From Proales similis (Eukaryota; Rotifera; Eurotatoria; Ploima; Proalidae): a stretch of DNA of 64,000 nt. A model generated the notes under the pieces. It saw nothing but the letters and a program-made list of their open reading frames with translations. It did not search any database and was not told where the DNA came from. The translations under genes were made by a program, and so were the position numbers. The stretch lies in assembly GCA_019059635.1 (NCBI GenBank), contig JAGVRJ010000004.1, forward strand, positions 620,001 to 684,000, written 5' to 3'. Shown here one piece after another: positions 1-14,200 of the stretch; position 1 is the first letter of the stretch, and each line of letters begins with the position of its first letter.

Positions 1-46
1 ATGTGAGCCTATTTTGAATGTGTAACACAATTTTCAAGTATTTGAG

Positions 47-2122
<2,076 letters not shown>

Positions 2123-2232
2123 TTTGGCAATTATACAATCAAATGCGATTACCAGAGAGCTTTAGCAATTAGATCCGATGATTTCGATGGCTATTTTTTC
2201 TTAAACGGCTCCTTACGGTTTTTATGTAGGAA

Positions 2233-2238
2233 AATAAA
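2233..2238 (+). terminator. Poly(A) signal of the protein kinase C gene
   Basis: AATAAA lies about 110 nt after the kinase stop codon, in the short gap before the convergent GRWD1 gene. Confidence 0.55.
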
Positions 2239-2412
2239 CTGGTTCTATTATTCTCTTGTCTCAGAATCCTATGCAGACGCTAACAGCTTAAAAGATAAGC
2301 AGCGATTGGTTTTCAACAAACCGGATTGTCGCTAGCGTGCCTTAAACTAATAGGAAGGGGTTTAGCTAATCAACGAGAAATCGATCAAATTTGCAGAGAC
2401 TCGGAATTTATT

Positions 2413-3923
2413 TCAAACGCTGATGGTCTTGAACACATTGAAGCCTGTGTGTGCGGTGCTGATTATAACTCCGGGTATCTGCGCATGCCAGTGCAGCTCT
2501 TTCATTTCTTTCTGGCCCTCGTGAATGAACAAGAGTTGCGGAGGAAGATCCTTGAGAGCTTTTATTCTCTCTGCCTCCTCACTGTTCTCCTGCTCTTCTT
2601 GGTCCATTTTGCTCTCAGCATTGTTGTTGTCGTCAACAGCCATGTCTTCGTCGTCTTTTTCAACTGCCAAGTCCCAGATTGAAAGCTTGTCGTCTTCGCC
2701 GGTCGCTGCAAACACAGTCGAATCGTGATAGTTCCACTCGATGCTTGTTATTGGCTTTGAATGATACTTGAGGATGGCGACTGCCTTGTTTTCCTAAATT
2801 TCAATAAACTTTATCAACGCCGCCTGATTAGACATAACTCTCAAGTGCATACTTGGAACAGGCGCAGATCCCACACTTTGATTAGACAGTCATCCCCACC
2901 GCTCACAATGAACGGCTCGTTGCGGTTCCAATTAATCACGTTGACGTCGCTTGTGTGGGCGTCTTCGCAGCTCAGCATGTTGGCTTTCAGTGGCGAGGCT
3001 CGTATGTCCCAAATGCGAATGCTTTTGTCTGTGCCGCACGAGGCGAAAACGGTCGGCTCGTTTGGCGACCATTGAATGTCTTCGACCGACGATCTGTGAG
3101 CGACGTATGGCCTTTGATCAACCATCCAAGTCGACTCCTGCGGCTTCCACACGTGAATGTTTTTGGAGCAGTCGCCGGTGGCCAGTTGGCCGCCAACTGT
3201 TGGTGACCAGTCGACCGCAAATCCTTCGTTCATCGCGTTGAACTGAAACACCGGCTGGTGGTTGCTCTGTTTGACGTACTCGCTCATCACCTTCGAGTCG
3301 CAAACCGCCTTTAACGGTTCGCTCAAGTCCCACAAGTAGACTTTGCCCAACTCGGACCAAGAGGCGGCAAAATGTTTTTCGTTGATTTTCGAACACTTTT
3401 CATGCGAATATTTGCCTCTTAGATTAGAATTTATTTCCGCTCTTGAGGCCTTACCCTTATTCGGTTCACGCATCCGTTGTGTTTGGTCAGTGCCGCTTCG
3501 AATTCGGGCTTTTCATCCTCGTCCTCTGAATCTGAGCTTTCCGAATCTTCTGAGTCTGAGTTGTTTTCCTTTCAAACAAATTTATGTTCGTTTATTAGGC
3601 CCGGTGATTATATGGCCCGGTCTCTACCCGGTGAGTTCGACGAAGGTTGCTTAATTTCATCGTAATTATGTAATTTGACATGGTCGGATCTGCCTGCGTT
3701 CCACTGACCACGAAGCATGTGTGCGGGAATTCGACTCGATTCTCGCCCAAGTCATCTCTTATGACGTCGAAGCTTAGACATGGCGAGTCTATCGAACAAC
3801 ATTCAAGTGGAAAAAACTGTTTAGGAAAATAGTGAAATTTTCATATTTACTTGTCTGTGCCTCATGATACATGTCATAGGCGCTCTCGTCCATGACCAGC
3901 TCACAGTCATCTGGATTTGCCAT
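2413..3923 (-). CDS. GRWD1: Glutamate-rich WD repeat protein 1 (GRWD1/Rrb1)
   Basis: WD40 protein that in other eukaryotes acts in ribosome biogenesis and binds histones and ribosomal protein L3. The N-terminal exon starts at 3923 with MANPDDCELVMDESAYDMYH, matching the family's conserved ELVMDExAYxxYHxAQT entry. Then come PCLSFD, an acidic serine/aspartate-rich stretch (near 3480-3560) and at least five WD repeats, including IHVWKPQ, DIQWSPNEPTVFASCGTDK, SIRIWDIR and LIKVWDLR. Another acidic segment interrupts the last repeat (DDEDMAVDDNNNAE), as is typical for the family. The stop codon is directly followed by AATAAA on the minus strand (2407-2412), so the 3' UTR is minimal. It is convergent with the kinase gene. 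Four or five short introns; the junction near 3420-3470 is not resolved. Confidence 0.93.
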
Positions 3924-4217
3924 TCTCTTCTTGCCAATCAACTGCTTCTTTAAACAAAGAATTGAATTTTGAAATCTGGAGGCAAATTAGCGCCAACGTG
4001 CTCTCTTTTCTTAATTATTCGATTCTTTTTTTCATCCAAAGTTTTACTCACCAAGGCAAAACTAACTTGGCAAAACGTTTCGTTTTCCAAAAATATGAAA
4101 AACTGGACGAAAACTATCGTTGAACTGAGAATTCTTTATTCAAAAAAAAAACAACTTTTCTGAATTGAAGAAACATCTTTACAATTAATGAATTCAAACG
4201 CTTGCCCTGGCGGTTGA

Positions 4218-6338
4218 TTAAAAATAGTTTGCAAACGGACTCAAATGGTGCAAACGCTGAATGAAATCGTAAGTCTCGATTATCTGAGGATCTGTCGTAT
4301 ATGAGTACTGGTTTATGTACGAGGCTGACGGATCGTGATGAAATGGCATTTCGTCGTTGTACCAGTTGAGATTTTGCATCGATTTAGCATTGTTCATGGA
4401 TCGCATCAATTGCTCATGGTGATGACTGTCTACAAAGAACCCAGCGCTGGCAAAAGCGTTTACGCTGCGCGAATTCACTCTCTCTAAATTCGACTTTCTC
4501 ACATCCTGATTTGTGGGCGAGCGCTTTAGAAGGCTGTTTGCGTCGCCGAGCCATGTCTGATCCGAGTTCAGCTGCACACTCTGATCGAGCCGAGAATCCT
4601 TTCTCTCTGCCACGCTGTCTGGCTTTTTTACCACAGAAGGCATGGGCGGGGTCTGAAAGCGTCCAACACTTTTACGAATGACCTCGAGGCTACTCCAGAT
4701 GCCTTTTTTGAGCTCTTTTGACTTTTGCATAGAATTGCGGCGCTCTCCGCACTTGAGAATTCTCGGCGACCAAACACAAGCCTGAGTGACCGAGATGCCT
4801 GAATTGAGAAATCCGTCGATCAGGCGCTTCTTGAACACCGGGTCCTTCATCCGACAATACTCATCAATCTGCTGACTATTTGGATGAGGGCCAATGCCGA
4901 ATATTTGTGCGAACGATTCGGCGCTTTGATCGAAAGTGTCCACTGTGACATCGGCCGTCAGATTTCCCGTTCGGATGTAATCGTAAATAACTTCGGCTTC
5001 CAAGTATCGTTGGTCTTCAGCAGCCGACTCTGGTGTTGGCTTCTCAGGCGAATATTCGCTGCTCGAGCTTTTCTTAGCTGCTGTGAGGACGGCTCGGCCG
5101 ACCTGGGATTTAGAAATATCCAAGTCAACGAGGCTCTCAACAGGATTCGGCTTTTCATCTTCGAACGCGTTTTGAAACTGCTGCGTGACAGAATGCCACC
5201 AAATGGGATGCAGCTTGGCCAGCACGCCGAGGTTTTCGCAGATTTGAAAAAACATCGTTTTGTAAGACGCCAGTTGAATGAGCTTTCCGGGCTGGCTGAG
5301 TCGGCATGCGTAGAACACGTAGCCGTGGCTTACGCTTATCAGGCGAATGGCGAGCTCTCGTTCGCTGCTCTCCTCAATTTCTTTTAGACTTCCGTGCACG
5401 AGCCGAGTGTTGAGCGGGAAGCGAAATTTCTGCGCAATGTCTCTCAACCGGTGTAGGCCAGAGATGTTTTGCAGTTTGGCCAGCGGACTTATTTTCATGC
5501 TGCTCAGGTCACTGATATAAAACTCACGATTGCTTTGCGCGCTGCGGCATTTCAGCATCAGGAAGTGAGTGCCCTTGCGCGGAGTTAAATGAGAATTTGT
5601 GTTGCTTGTTACTTCGAGCTTGTCCAGCACACTGATTATTGAGCCTTTGCGCAGCAGAATTTTGTGCGTTTGACTCAAATCCAGTCTGACGCGGGCGTTC
5701 GAACTGGAGCTCGCCGACGAGCTTGAGTTGGAATCGTCGGTGGCCTTCAGCTGATTTGCTTCCAGCGAGTAAGCAACCATACTTTCGCGAACCAAGTACT
5801 GTGCCTCTTCTCGCGTTCTCATTGATGTGCGCATTGAGTGATTCAGTATTTGCTTGCAGTTCGAGAACGGCTTCACCGAATTCAAATCTTCGGACAATAT
5901 TTCAAACAGGCCATCGGAGCTGATCGGCACAGTGAACTTTTTCGAATACTTTTGCTCAATCGGCTCGCAGCGAATGAAATGTTCTATTCGCTTCTTGAAA
6001 AGCATCAGAACCTCGTCTTGAGCCCAGTCTGTGATCTCGGTCAGCTGGCTCTTCACTTTAATCAGCACGGGCAGCTCGAGCTTTTGGCTCAGATCGCCAG
6101 ATTGCGACTCAAGCGCCAGAGATAGATCGCTGAGTTCGTAGATGCGAGATGACCATTTGCTGTCGATGATTGCCAGCCGATTGTTCATCTCGTCGTCCAT
6201 AACCGGTTCAGTCAATTCTGGATCGAGCTTTTCAAACGCGACCAAGAACGGCTGCGATGCTGAGAGTCGCGGGCCGATTTTAAACAAATGACGTTTGCTG
6301 CCCGTCTTTTTGCGCAGCTTCGACTTGGTAAAGTTCAT
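4218..6338 (-). CDS. Unrecognised 706-aa intronless protein, possible CABIT-like region
   Basis: A single open frame of 706 codons with an ATG start at 6338 and no intron, unusual beside its intron-rich neighbours. I do not recognise the family with certainty. Residues about 20-200 are helical and charged. A Ser-rich tract (SNSSSSASSSSN) precedes residues about 215-390, which run as beta-rich alternating strands (HKILLRKGSIISVLDKLEV, THFLMLKCR, FRFPLNTRLVHGS, AIRLISVSHGYVFYACRLS). That pattern resembles the CABIT fold of GAREM/THEMIS proteins, but this is an inference at family-twilight level. The C-terminal 200 residues are polar and probably disordered, ending in a His/Tyr-rich segment. No signal peptide or membrane segment is seen. 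Confidence 0.75.
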   Translation of the reverse strand: MNFTKSKLRKKTGSKRHLFKIGPRLSASQPFLVAFEKLDPELTEPVMDDEMNNRLAIIDSKWSSRIYELSDLSLALESQSGDLSQKLELPVLIKVKSQLTEITDWAQDEVLMLFKKRIEHFIRCEPIEQKYSKKFTVPISSDGLFEILSEDLNSVKPFSNCKQILNHSMRTSMRTREEAQYLVRESMVAYSLEANQLKATDDSNSSSSASSSSNARVRLDLSQTHKILLRKGSIISVLDKLEVTSNTNSHLTPRKGTHFLMLKCRSAQSNREFYISDLSSMKISPLAKLQNISGLHRLRDIAQKFRFPLNTRLVHGSLKEIEESSERELAIRLISVSHGYVFYACRLSQPGKLIQLASYKTMFFQICENLGVLAKLHPIWWHSVTQQFQNAFEDEKPNPVESLVDLDISKSQVGRAVLTAAKKSSSSEYSPEKPTPESAAEDQRYLEAEVIYDYIRTGNLTADVTVDTFDQSAESFAQIFGIGPHPNSQQIDEYCRMKDPVFKKRLIDGFLNSGISVTQACVWSPRILKCGERRNSMQKSKELKKGIWSSLEVIRKSVGRFQTPPMPSVVKKPDSVAERKDSRLDQSVQLNSDQTWLGDANSLLKRSPTNQDVRKSNLERVNSRSVNAFASAGFFVDSHHHEQLMRSMNNAKSMQNLNWYNDEMPFHHDPSASYINQYSYTTDPQIIETYDFIQRLHHLSPFANYF

Positions 6339-7324
6339 TTCTTTCTCGTGAATATCGACGATCGAGTCGTTTATTGACTATTCAGCTTCCTACTCGGCGC
6401 TCTCACACAAGCACACAACAGCATTGAAATTGTGATTTAATCAAAAGTAGATATTATTCATCACAAAGCGCTCAAGTATAATAATATTTATGTAAACTGC
6501 GACCCACTGGGCAAAATTCAATTGTATGTGATCTTGTTAAGTGGCCGGCTTTTGAGTAAATGCGTGTTAGTGCAAGTGTGTGTTTGTGTGCGCTTTTGCT
6601 TGATGAGTCTAAATTCAGCGTGCAGAAGCAGAGGCTGCTCGTCAATGCTGCGACAACAAGCAAGACAGCGGCGACGGCGACGACAACGATGACGGCGACG
6701 GGCACCATAATTGAGACACGCATGCACGCTTCGACAGTTTCTCGTCTTCATTGTTCGCAAGTGAACAATGCTCTCTGCCTGCTCCTCGCCTCGTGAGCTA
6801 AACAATTTCTGAATGCGAGCTTTTGTTTCTCAAATTAGGTGAATGACATTTTGATATACGATCGGTACGATATGTCTATCCCAAATGGTGTCCACGTACT
6901 CTTTTTGTCCAATTTTCTCTTTTCTTCGCCTTCGCTCTCGTTCTCTTCTATTTTTTTTCTCTCTTTCTTTCATTTTAGCTCTAGTCTTTGCCATAAGTCG
7001 GCTTCTCTGCTCCCTTCATTAACACTTGCTCTTTCTGTGTCTCCATTCTTCCCTGCCTGGGTCTCCCTCCAGGCTTTTGTGCCTGTGTTTACATCTCGTT
7101 AGCATTCCATCTCAATTATGACCTGCTCGGCTCTTTCATTTCTTTATTAATTTTTACACAATAAAACTCGCAGGTTTTGAGTTTTGGCTTATCCTAAAGA
7201 CGAAATTAAAAACTGACAAAAAAAGAGAAAAGTGCAGTCAACATCTCGATTAGAAAGTTTCGAAACAAATTCAATAAAATTGACAGTAAAGTTTATTGTC
7301 GTCTCAACGAAGAAATAAGTTTGA
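6339..7324. other. Intergenic, 986 bp
   Basis: Gap between the start of the 706-aa gene and the stop of PGS1. It holds a pyrimidine-rich stretch (about 6900-6970) and A/T-rich stretches. No open frame with splice or family support is visible. It probably contains the promoter of the 706-aa gene and the 3' UTR of PGS1. Confidence 0.5.
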
Positions 7325-8965
7325 TCAGAAAAAAGACCTAACGAACCGGCTGAAGGATCGTAGAAAGAAGGACATTCGCCGGTATTGGCTATCAATCAGC
7401 TGCGGGGTCAGAGGAGAGCTTGCCTCGAATAGACTAGTTCGCTCTTGCTCAAGCCGCTTTTGAAACCTGGTGCTCTTGGACTCAATGACCAGCTGAAGTT
7501 CAAGGTCACGATGCACTGATCTGTGCCCATAGTTCGATGATCCTATGACGGTCAGATGAGGACCTGCACTGTCCTTGTCCTTGAGCCAAACACCTTTGCT
7601 GTGAAAAGCTGTTGTTAATCGAATTAGGCAGACAAGCTCCGATCTATAGGTCAACTGTCCACTTACTCCATTCGTCTCGATTGTACTCGTTTATGCGAAT
7701 TCGATGCTGCTGGCCGGTGAGCGAGACGCGCTCATAAAACTCTCTCTCGTATTGGGCATAGAATTTAGGAATGTAGAAGCTGAAGCCTTTTGAATTGTAG
7801 AAGCCATTGGCTTCGGGCGCAGATACGAGCAGCTCAAATTTTGCCTTGCTCTTGTCGACTATGGAGTCGATGTACTTGCGAGTGAGATTGAAATAGCCGA
7901 CGGCCAGATCGATCTCTTGATCGCTGCCGGCCCTGCTAAATATTCGCTCGGTCACTTTACTGTCTGTGCTTAAGTGCTCATTGCTTATCTGAACCACCGG
8001 GTAGATATTGACCGCATGCTGGGCATCGTCAGAGCTCGTGTTTTCAGATCGCTTGTAGTTGGTGATGACCTCATCGACTTTCTTGGACAGTTCGGCTAAA
8101 AAGCGACTCTTGCTGCCTTCATACGGATGCAAACTCGAGTCCGATGTGGCCAGTTGACACTGGCCATCTTCGTTCACTTTGAAACTGAATTCTCCGACTG
8201 CGTCCAAAACGCTTTCCAGAAAGCTGCACAGCTTCTCACAGTTGCGAATTCGAATATAGCGGTCTTGTCGATTGGTGAAGTAGTCGCTGCTCAAGTTTGC
8301 TCTTTGATCACGAGGCAGTTCAAGTTCATCAAGGCCAAGATTGACTTTTGAATGCAATTTTTACCCGCTGATTATAAGGTCGTTGTCGCCGATGTATATT
8401 TTCATATGCTGGACACCGAATATTTCTTTAGTCCTCTCAGGCATCAGCTTTTTCATCAACCCCCTCAGGTGTGGCGTATGGTAGAGGAAAACTTCAGCTC
8501 GTTGTTTGAAACGTCCGACGAGCCGTTGGAGCATTGTAACCGAATTGCGGTCTCCTCGCAGACCTCGTGAATGGTCCAAAATCACTTTCACTTTCATGTA
8601 GGCGTTTTTCTCCATCGCACTCTCGATTGTCTCAACCTAAACGAAGCCAGAACCAATAGGTCTTTCAAGTCCAAGTGGCGTCGCAAATAATTTTGCCTTA
8701 CTAACTCTCTCTCGAGTTTGCCAACGCCCAAATACAGCGACGCAATTAGAATTCTGCGCTTACTCTCTGCGAACATTGACTATGAACATTTGTGATTTAG
8801 AACCGAGCAAGCAAGAAAGCTGCTGAGGTAGTTCTTTGGCCAAACCTTTAGATTCTGATAGAATTGGCTCGGCTCGGACAGAATTTCAATGTCGTCCAGA
8901 GACGACTGGAAACAGGGAGCGAACTCCTTTAGCCAACTCAAGTTTTGTCTATCATCACTCATCAT
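7325..8965 (-). CDS. PGS1: CDP-diacylglycerol--glycerol-3-phosphate 3-phosphatidyltransferase
   Basis: Makes phosphatidylglycerophosphate, the committed step to cardiolipin, in mitochondria. The spliced protein of the phospholipase D superfamily starts at 8965 (MMSDDRQNLSWLKEFAP). It contains RRILIASLYLGVGKLERELV, the first HKD motif HMKIYIGD followed across an intron by SGANLSSDYFTNRQDRY, the conserved VSAPEANGFYNSKG, and the second HKD motif FHSKGVWLKD. SSNYGHRSVHRDLELQ follows, and the end matches the family (RRMSFFLRSFSRF, stop at 7325). The intron between INEYNRDEW and TFHSKG is 57-60 nt. A canonical mitochondrial presequence is not obvious at the N-terminus, but a 5' exon cannot be excluded. 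Confidence 0.93.
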
Positions 8966-9171
8966 CTACTACTCGGGAATGTTTGAAGATTATTCTCGAG
9001 TTCCCTCTCTAGCTTGTTTATTCCTCTTCCTTTCATATGAAAAAATTAAACAAACATTTGCTCCATGCACTGTAGAGTTCAATAGTTAGTCTTTTAGGAG
9101 GCTAAAAGTCACAACAGTTTTATAAACTCCAAGATCCAGAAGGGAAGGGTTGCACATTTTCAAGCTGTGAT

Positions 9172-10706
9172 TCAAGAAGAACAGACCTTGGGTGGGCCAT
9201 AACCAAACTGAACGATCACAATCAGATAGCTAAGCATGGCTCCGGCAACCTTCGCAGAGCAATGAAAAGTTGAGCAGGCACAGAGATGAGAACGGAAAAG
9301 TGCATGTCGGAGACTTACAGAGAAGATTGACTCTTTAGCTAAATTTTAATTGAAAATAGGATTCAATGCCACTTTTTGAAAGAAGAGGAAATGCGCTGAC
9401 TCTTACTCAGTGGAAATATGGCCCAGAAAGAGAGGGCTATTTTCTCGTTGAATCTTGCAAGCCACAGCAAAATCTTTAGTGCATTTGTAGCGCATTCGTA
9501 AGGAATTTATCGAGAAAATTAGATGAGCTTACTTTGGCAGAGAACTCGGCCGAGGAAAACGAAAATTGGAGAGAAAAGAGACGTTTAAAAGGTTTGTGCG
9601 CCTGGAGACCACTAGATGAAGCTGACTCCTTCGTTCAGATCCCAACAGTCTTACCTTTGAATTGATTTGTGCCGGGTAGTAGACTAAAATTAGGAGTAAG
9701 CAAAGGCAAGCAATGCACCAGAACGGGTGAAGAATTTGCTTGATTCCAGTGATGCAGTTCTGTTTCCAGCCGAGCATTACATACAGCTGCAAGAGAATTA
9801 GAGTTGTTTTTATTGAAACAACCACGGCCAAGAAAGGCCCATAGGTCCTATCGAGCTTCTCAGCCAGGTTGCACAAACGGAAATGTTTGAGACGGAGTCT
9901 CTCGAATTCGTCAAGTTTGCTGCTAGTGATGTTGCTCGGGCCCGACGCGCATCCGCTACTCGGCAGACGGTCTGTTGAGTGATCTAGCACACAGAACGAC
10001 TTGAATTCTTTGTTGAACTCGTGCAGCATTAAAGTAAGAAATGAACAATTTGAGGCATAGAGGGCTATTGGTGTGACCCAAGCAAAGCTCATAATCAATC
10101 CGGTGAGAGCGCAGAAGAGCCGCCAAGAAGTGCTCTCTCTTGCCCAGTCCTGATCGTGGAACGGACTTAGCAACGGTTCAAACGCGTCAACGAGAATCGA
10201 CGGTCCAAATAGGCAGGCTAGGATTCCGGCCGAATTGAAAACGGCGATGAAAACTGCGACCGAAAATAAAGCGGTCACTTGGACTTTGAGTTTGTTGACT
10301 ACGCGTCGCTGGTTTGCGCACTCATCGAACGAGTCTTGAATGGCTGCTTTGAGCCGATTTTGTCTTGTGCTGGTCTCATGAATGAAAAACAAATAGACAG
10401 ACTGGAAAGTGCATTCGATCGACCAGCCGACGAAGCAAATGTGAATCACCAGATCGGCGGACATTTGAATCTCTTTGCCCCAGAACAGGTCGATCACTGT
10501 GAACATTTTCAACATTGAAATAATCAGGAATAGGCAAATAAGCACGTTGTATAACTTGGCAAGGAAAAAGTCGCTCTTGTTGTGAAAGAGGCCACATACT
10601 CGCAAGATGATTGCCGGATACCTCATCACTCGGTCATAAATGCCCACGACCGACTGGTTCAGCTCGTGTTCAACTTTGAATATTCGAGAAAAATTCTTGA
10701 AACTCA
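9172..10706 (-). CDS. Gustatory-receptor-like seven-transmembrane protein
   Basis: Predicted chemoreceptor/ligand-gated channel of the invertebrate GR/GRL family. The main exon (down to about 9657) has five to six hydrophobic segments, e.g. LYNVLICLFLIISMLKMF, LFSVAVFIAVFNSAGILACL and FWCIACLCLLLILVYY. Splicing out introns of 50-75 nt joins the C-terminal exons: AKILLWLARFNEKIALSFW, AIFPLTKES, then VAGAMLSYLIVIVQFGY and a stop at 9172. The last segment is the family signature TYxxxxxQF, here SYLIVIVQF. ATG at 10706 is the first safe start. The frame stays open upstream to an in-frame TAG at 10828-10830, beyond which ATG 10920 opens 30 more codons. A 5' exon joined at 10827 is therefore possible. 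It is divergent to NUP160. Confidence 0.85.
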
Positions 10707-10920
10707 TTCGCAACTGGCAGCTCTTGGTATGCTCTAAATTTCTTTTTAAGCCAACAGGATTGAACTCATCGCCAATTAGAAGAGTTTCCAACCAGTCAAA
10801 AAAGTCACGTCCGTGCTTGATAGCAGGCTACCTAAAGATGTAAATCCGAAAATAAATATCCAAGTAAGTTTGACGTGCCGCCTTGCTTAGCTTTGAGTAG
10901 CGCAGCGCCAGATTTTCCAT

Positions 10921-11246
10921 TTATCGAAATGAGCGTAAAACAAAATTGATTAAAAATTCAATTCTGCTGGATGCAATTGGGCGTTGTTCAGACATTTCTA
11001 TCAACTCTAGCTGACGGAGAACGCCCTGCAAATATTTGCCTTTTAGCGAGAAGGAAAACCAAACTCAGTGGCGAAGACATTGTAGGCGGTCGATGCTCGA
11101 CGACATGTGCACCGAAGAGTGCATCGCTCTCCGGTTCTAATTTTGCTTTTTGAAAATTGTACACAAGAGCATTCGGTGGTGGTGGTTGTCGAATAGAAAT
11201 AAACAGCGCAGACCGAACAATTCAACAGTCTAGATTGAGTGATAAA
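10921..11246. promoter_or_regulatory. Putative shared upstream region, receptor gene and NUP160
   Basis: About 330 bp separate the outermost plausible start of the minus-strand receptor from the ATG of plus-strand NUP160. No other gene fits, so it presumably holds both promoters. No specific element is recognised. Confidence 0.4.
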
Positions 11247-14200
11247 ATGATTCGATACTTGAGCGAGTCTTGCACAATACACGACGATGAGCACGTCAAA
11301 TTCAACGAAATATTCCAAGACTCGAGTGTGGCAGGCAGTGCCATTGAGTCGAATGTCGGCCTTCAAGCAGGCGCCTTCTCCTACTTGAACAGAGGTGACA
11401 AACGTCTTTTAGTATGGTGAGCTTTAGATAAAGCCAGACATTCCAACAGGCCCACTTAATCTGAACTTGACCAAATAGGCGCTGTCAAGGCAATCGACTC
11501 GAGATTTTCGAGCATTCGTTCAGCTTTAATCTTAGAGGCAATGCAAAGCGAATCCACTTTACAGAAGGCACTCTGGTCCGCAGCGTGCTCATTAAGAAAC
11601 ATGGCGATGAGCTGTCCAATGCGCATATAATCATCCTAATCGCAACGACAAACAGATTGTACCGGCTGATTTTCAAGCTGCCCGTCCAGGTCTGTGTTGA
11701 ATTCGCTTGTTCGACACAGTGCTTCGACTTGGAATTTTTCCATTTCAGATGTTCGATTCGGAGAGTTTCCTCAAAGAGCTCTCGCCTTACTGCTTGAGCA
11801 ACATAAGCAGCAATAACAGTCTGGACATTGACTTGACCAGTGCGGAGAGCAGCAGCGCTCATGTGAGCCGACGAGGCGACGCATTGTTTGCATTCAAGCT
11901 TCACAATCACAGTGTTATCTGTGTCCAAATGCCGCCCATTCCTTTTGCAGCTCTTTCTGCGAACCAAAATCTCTACAAATCAGACCAGAATTTCTCTCCA
12001 ACTCTGCCCGTCAAAATAGAGCTTAATCAAGCCGGTCTAGTGAAGCGTCTGTTCTCAAGCTTCAGCGGGTGAGTTGAGCTTGCTTTCAAACGACTGAATA
12101 ATCCATCAACAGGCCTTTTTCTTCAACCCAGGGCCAGTCAATCGGGACAAACCTTTGTCACGTTTAAATTCTTCGATTATCGCGACTCGACCTATCTGGC
12201 CAGTTTGTGCCGAGATTTGAAAATTCGCATCTGGTGCGTCAAGGTTAGCACGAGCAGCATTCCCAGCGTCAGACAAATTCGGAACTCTCTCTTAAACTAG
12301 ACAAACCAATGTGTTGCCGATCAAGACCTGAAAGAAGAAGTTGAAAACGAGCAGAGTGTTCAATGGGGTAAAGAATTGACATCAGCCGCTTCTTTGGATT
12401 TTTTTTTCATCAACTTGGAACAGAGCAATCGAAATTGGATGTAATCGTGTTTGACAGTAGAATTCTTCTGACTGTTCTACTCACGAATGCCAACGAAACT
12501 CAGGTGGTTTGACTTTTGCCGACCAAGCGCGAGCATTGAAACTAAATCTAGCGACACCTTGAAGATAATCAAGTCTTTTATCGAAGAGGAAGGCGACTCT
12601 CTTGAACTCAACTTTCTAAACAGCGAATTGATTGAAAAGGTATTTCACTGCTTTTTGTCTAAGTTTGGCTATGCTGCTTATTGCTTCATGAAAAATTTCA
12701 CCAGAACGCCAATTTGATTGACATGAAAATGTCCGAGAACAACATCTGGATGTTGATAAAAAACGAGAACGAAAACGCCAATCTATTGGTGCAGCCAATA
12801 CTGCCCAACGCCGGTCAGGATGACATTCAAGTGTTGAGCAGCGGTGCAGCCGGCAGTGACGAGCAGATGAGAGAAGAGGGCGAGGGCGATGGATTTGAGG
12901 CCGAAGACAATCGTCTTCTCTCGTTCGGCATGGACAGCGAAGAGCTGGCCAGTGTCTACCTCCGGCTTATATTCGAGCCGTACCGCTTCTCAAAACAAGA
13001 CATTGTTCGATCTCTGGCGGTCAGTTCCAGTTTTCCTCGCCACATCCCATTCGTTCAGTTTGCTAACATGCCTGTGCCGTGAAGATATTCACCAGTGCTG
13101 CCTATCACGACATGGACATTCCGGACACAATCGAACAGCTTCGTGACTCAATTATTCACTCGATCGAGAACGAGGTATTTGATTCTAGCTGAAAGAGAAG
13201 AAAAGAAGAGCTCGTCTCTTGACTCGCAAAAATAGATTCAAAATCTGCCCAATTACGAAACATTGAGCGAAGAAGAATTCATGGCAATCAGCTCTCAGCT
13301 GTGGGCCAAGTTCTACTCCATTCTCAAGCTGTACGATTACGACTCGAAGCAAGCGATCAGCTTTCATGTCTCAGCCAGCAGTGATCCGCTAATAATCGTC
13401 GTTCGCAAGGTGCCTGTCATTTTCCTACCTGAATCCTTGTCCGAGTGATTGACTATTTTCCATTTCACTTCTAGTCGTCGATAACCCTTTACGGCGAGAT
13501 CGACTATTCACAGTTTCATCAGCTGGCCGAGCTCGAGCTCGAGGCAACCACTCGACACGAACAGTCAGGTAGTTTTTTAAACAAAGCGTGAGCTTGATAA
13601 TTCGGCAGCTCACTATTCTCATCTCACCAGGCGAACTGTTCGAACTGCTCGAGAGCATCAAGTACATCGGCAGCCTTATTTCCAGCAATCTTCAGCGCAT
13701 CTTTCCTCATTTGCTGTCTCCAAACGAAAAGCTAAATGCCAAACTGCTTGTCGTCAAAATAGTAGAATATCTGACCGGCGAGAATGAAAGGTTTCTCATG
13801 CACTCACACTTTAGGCCAGAAACAAGTATTCAAGTCAATTCAACCGAAAAGCTTTATGAAGTCGTTTCGTCTGAAGATGGAGAACATCAAAAAGAACGAC
13901 AACTTAGCCGATCTGATTCAGATTTTAGTTCGCACGCAGTTCAGAGCCGCAGAGTACGAGTCAAGCGAACAGATGATCGACGACAATATGGGTGGGTCTG
14001 CCATTTCACCACTAGCTGTCTTGGTGTTCTAACGCTCAACTCTTCGGACAGAGGTCGAATCGTGCGGTTCGAAATTTTCAAATTTGTTCAGACTTCACAC
14101 AACGTTGGCCAGCCTGAGGACGGTCACTTTGAACCGTTGCGAGTTCTTTCGCAATCTGGGCGTTTATCTTCAGCTTTTGATTCAGTTCGGCTCAAAGGTA

